From contig JABGTH010000116.1 of NCBI GenBank assembly GCA_018647275.1, forward strand, positions 1-6,224: 6,224 nucleotides of DNA, read 5' to 3'. Both the position numbers and the translations under genes were made by a program. Under the pieces are notes generated by a model. The model did not search any database. It saw only the letters and a list, made by a program, of their open reading frames with translations, and had not been told where the DNA came from. Shown here piece by piece: positions 5,669-6,224 of this stretch (position 1 is the stretch's first letter; every line of letters starts with the position of its first letter). This DNA is from Paracoccaceae bacterium. Lineage in GTDB: Bacteria > Pseudomonadota > Alphaproteobacteria > Rhodobacterales > Rhodobacteraceae.

Positions 5669-6224
5669 TTTGCGTCCGGATAAGCACGAGGTAGGAACTG
5701 CATTGTTGCAATCATATGGCCCAAATGTTCTGTGTGCCGCGCGCCAGTTTTTCCACCCTTATGTGTGAAGTTATCGGTTGGTATGGAGAGGGTGGCTGTG
5801 TCCAGAACGTCATTGGTCAGTTCATCAAACGCAGGACGCAAATTGGTGACATCAATCAGATCATGTTCGTCAGTCAGGAACATTTCACCAACGTAAGGCC
5901 ACAACCTATCAAGACCAGCTTGCATCCGCTTGTGGCTTTCTTCAGTTCCGTCCCCAAGAGCGATGACCGTGTCGCTTGAACGCTCCAGATGATACGTCAC
6001 TTCTTTCAGTGATTTCTCTGCAATGGCTGCGATCACTGAATTCTCAGATAATTTCAGCGCATTCAGAACCAATGAATGCCACGCATCAAAAAGGAATTGG
6101 CGCATCATTGTGTGGCCAAAGTCGCGGTTTGGTTGTTCGACCAATAACAGATTGCGAAAATCCCAAACATCACGATGAAACGCCAAAGCATCTGCATCGC
6201 GACCTTTGTCTTCACATTCGGCTG
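5662..6224 (-). CDS. paaC: PaaC, structural subunit of the phenylacetyl-CoA 1,2-epoxidase (5' end beyond window)
   Basis: The reading frame stays open to the window edge, with its first complete codon at 6222, giving 186 residues of a protein normally about 250 long. The visible part starts AECEDKGRDADALAFHRD and continues into NLLLVEQPN, a block seen at about residue 80 of PaaC, so about 60-80 N-terminal residues are missing. Further family marks are FDAWH, KEVTYHLERS and the C-terminal GGKTGARHTEHLGHMIATMQF. PaaC has the ferritin-like helical fold of the catalytic subunit PaaA but, as known for the family, is not the catalytic di-iron subunit; it pairs with PaaA to form the PaaAC core. A TTG at 6186 can open a shorter frame, but the homology continues through it, so it is an internal leucine codon. 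It overlaps paaD by 7 bases; paaA and paaB are expected just upstream. Confidence 0.96.
   Translation of the reverse strand, partial: AECEDKGRDADALAFHRDVWDFRNLLLVEQPNRDFGHTMMRQFLFDAWHSLVLNALKLSENSVIAAIAEKSLKEVTYHLERSSDTVIALGDGTEESHKRMQAGLDRLWPYVGEMFLTDEHDLIDVTNLRPAFDELTNDVLDTATLSIPTDNFTHKGGKTGARHTEHLGHMIATMQFLPRAYPDAKW

Noticed and set aside
5662..6186. TTG at 6186 as the start of paaC
   Set aside because: The frame stays open upstream to the window edge, and the residues before it match the PaaC family, so this is an internal leucine codon of a truncated gene.
1..6224. Mobile elements, CRISPR arrays, tRNA genes, toxin-antitoxin or defence genes
   Set aside because: Coding sequence in one direction accounts for nearly the whole window. 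No spaced direct repeats, transposase or integrase motifs, cloverleaf-like segments or small accessory genes were seen.

Overview
The window reads like the chromosome of an alphaproteobacterium of the Rhodobacteraceae (roseobacter) type with unusually moderate G+C for that group, roughly half by eye. The basis is the gene order (a paa block followed by a short RNase D, lptC and lptA) and the character of the proteins, such as a 204-residue RNase D without HRDC domains. This is inferred from family knowledge; no search was run.

All eight genes lie on the minus strand, so transcription runs from high to low coordinates. From the right edge: paaC (3' part, 6224-5662), paaD (5668-5201), paaE (5197-4133), paaZ (4123-2108) and a PaaX-family regulator (2118-1339) are packed with overlaps or gaps of at most 9 bases. 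Then, after 44 bases, come a DEDDy exonuclease of the RNase D family (1294-680), lptC (647-54) and the first 14 codons of lptA (42-1, GTG start, cut by the window edge).

The right two thirds is the aerobic hybrid pathway of phenylacetate degradation. PaaC and PaaE are a structural and the reductase subunit of the phenylacetyl-CoA 1,2-epoxidase. PaaD is its MIP18-type Fe-S maturation factor. PaaZ opens the ring (oxepin-CoA hydrolase) and oxidises the resulting aldehyde. PaaX is the expected transcriptional regulator, here encoded at the distal end of the operon it probably controls. paaA and paaB should lie just beyond the right edge.

The left third is housekeeping: an RNA-processing exonuclease followed by inner-membrane and periplasmic parts of the lipopolysaccharide transport bridge (LptC, LptA). 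No intrinsic terminator is visible between paaX and rnd. In that junction there is a 19-bp inverted repeat and a candidate promoter that would start the message at the rnd ATG.

No tRNA, rRNA, CRISPR array, insertion sequence, integrase or attachment site was seen, and no gene-free stretch reaches 300 bases. The window is largely a well-understood region. I found no convincing undescribed system; the junction between the catabolic operon and the housekeeping genes is the part most worth a second look.
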